A DNA stretch of 7,691 nucleotides from Bacteroidales bacterium (GTDB taxonomy: Bacteria; Bacteroidota; Bacteroidia; Bacteroidales; UBA10428): positions 1-7,691 of the forward strand of contig DAOUOU010000133.1 in NCBI GenBank assembly GCA_030626465.1, written 5' to 3'. A program made the position numbers and the translations under genes. How positions within the stretch are numbered: the first letter of the stretch is position 1; every line of letters begins with the position of its first letter. Under the pieces are notes generated by a model, which was given only the letters and a program-made list of their open reading frames with translations, did not search any database and was not told the origin of the DNA. Positions 6,737-7,691 of this stretch are shown piece by piece.

Positions 6737-7691
6737 AAAAAATTGTAACCATACTCGGCGCACGCCCGCAATTCATTAAAGCTGCTGCAGTTAGCCGCCT
6801 AGTGGAAGATTTCCCGGTCAGGGAAATTATTGTACATACCGGACAGCATTTCGATATAAATATGTCGGAGGTGTTTTTTAAAGAGATGGATATTTCCCGG
6901 CCTGATTATAACCTGGAAATTAACAGTTTGAGTCATGGAGCAATGACAGGTCGCATGCTCGAAGAGATTGAGAAAGTATTGATAAAGGAGAAACCTGAGA
7001 TTGTAATGGTTTATGGCGATACCAATACAACCCTTGCCGGTGCGCTGGCAGCTAAGAAACTCGGAATTTCCGTCGCACATGTCGAAGCCGGCCTTCGCTC
7101 CTTCAACATGGCTATGCCCGAAGAAATTAACCGCATTTTAACAGACAGGATATCTGATTTTTTGTTTTGTCCTACACATACTGCAATACATAACCTGGAG
7201 AAAGAAGGTTTTTTAAATCATGAATGCAATATTGTAAATGTGGGTGATGTTATGTATGATGCCGCTCTGTTTTATGAGCAAAAATCTGATTCTGTATCGA
7301 AAATTATTGATCAGTTAAAGCTTGAGAAGAATAACTACGTATTATGTACAATTCACAGGCAGGAAAACACTGACGACAAAATAAAACTGCAATCAATTGT
7401 TTCGGCACTGAATGAAATAAATACGAATGTGCCCATTGTATTACCTATACACCCACGTACAAAAAAAATACTACGGCAACAGGGTATTAAACTCAATTTC
7501 TCCCCAATTGACCCGGTTGGTTATTTTGATATATTGCAGTTGATTAAAAATAGCAGGCTTGTTTTGACCGATAGTGGGGGTATGCAAAAGGAAGCTTTCT
7601 TTTTCAATAAATTTTGCCTGACCATGCGCGACGAGACCGAATGGATGGAACTCATTGAAAATGGAGTAAACTATCTTGTCGGAGCTGATCA
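6733..7691 (+). CDS. wecB: UDP-N-acetylglucosamine 2-epimerase, non-hydrolysing (3' truncated)
   Basis: The reading frame runs off the right edge after 319 complete codons; family members are about 360-380 residues, so the last ~50 are missing. The enzyme interconverts UDP-GlcNAc and UDP-ManNAc in the cytosol, supplying ManNAc or its uronic acid for surface polysaccharides. Visible family signatures are GARPQFIK (9-16), HTGQHFDINMS (35-45), YGDTNTTLAGALAA (94-107), HVEAGLRSFNMAMPEEINR (116-134), TIHRQEN (206-212) and TDSGGMQKEA (279-288). By comparison with E. coli WecB, Asp96, Glu118, Glu130 and His208 correspond to the catalytic residues Asp95, Glu117, Glu131 and His213. Ser281 and Glu287 lie in the UDP-binding loop. 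The short SFNMAMPEE loop is the common bacterial variant and differs from the longer enterobacterial one. The ATG overlaps the glycosyltransferase stop (ATGA, 6733-6736), indicating translational coupling within one operon. The name wecB/mnaA reflects activity, not enterobacterial common antigen synthesis. Confidence 0.95.
   Translation, partial: MKKIVTILGARPQFIKAAAVSRLVEDFPVREIIVHTGQHFDINMSEVFFKEMDISRPDYNLEINSLSHGAMTGRMLEEIEKVLIKEKPEIVMVYGDTNTTLAGALAAKKLGISVAHVEAGLRSFNMAMPEEINRILTDRISDFLFCPTHTAIHNLEKEGFLNHECNIVNVGDVMYDAALFYEQKSDSVSKIIDQLKLEKNNYVLCTIHRQENTDDKIKLQSIVSALNEINTNVPIVLPIHPRTKKILRQQGIKLNFSPIDPVGYFDILQLIKNSRLVLTDSGGMQKEAFFFNKFCLTMRDETEWMELIENGVNYLVGAD

Noticed and set aside
6799..7080. 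Minus-strand open frame of 93 codons
   Set aside because: The plus strand here encodes clear UDP-GlcNAc 2-epimerase motifs, and the minus frame shows no family signature.

Overview
This window is AT-rich DNA from a member of the Bacteroidota, most likely Bacteroidales or a close relative. Four things point there. The first gene ends in a type A C-terminal sorting domain of the type IX secretion system (T9SS), which is confined to that phylum. The starts lack Shine-Dalgarno sequences and sit in A/T-rich leaders. A promoter of the phylum's own form (TTG, 20 bp, TAnnTTTG) precedes glyS. The glycyl-tRNA synthetase is the single-chain type. All genes lie on the + strand.

Layout: (1) 1-1377 is the 3' part of a gene for a secreted metallophosphatase. 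Its catalytic module resembles ADP-ribose/CDP-alcohol diphosphatases and is followed by a cadherin-like domain, an Ig-like domain and the T9SS sorting tail. (2) 1559-3636 is a tight two-gene unit: a dCMP deaminase-family protein, then a membrane-anchored S41 (C-terminal processing) protease with an intact Ser/Lys/Gln catalytic set. (3) A 213-bp spacer holds an AT-rich hairpin and a good promoter, followed by the glycyl-tRNA synthetase gene (3850-5391). (4) From 5414 to the right edge is the beginning of a surface-polysaccharide cluster: a GT-B glycosyltransferase starting at TTG, overlapping by 4 nt a UDP-GlcNAc 2-epimerase gene cut by the window end.

The last two genes belong together functionally. 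The epimerase makes UDP-ManNAc, a precursor for capsule or O-antigen, and the glycosyltransferase would add a sugar to such a polymer; which sugar is unknown. The deaminase, protease and synthetase are housekeeping-type genes whose proximity need not mean a shared pathway.

I found no transposon, CRISPR array, tRNA, rRNA or phage gene, and no convincing undescribed system. The points most worth a second look are the domain architecture of the secreted phosphatase and the odd glyS/glycosyltransferase junction. There, an 8-codon ATG mini-frame bridges the glyS stop and a TTG start, or else marks a one-base indel.
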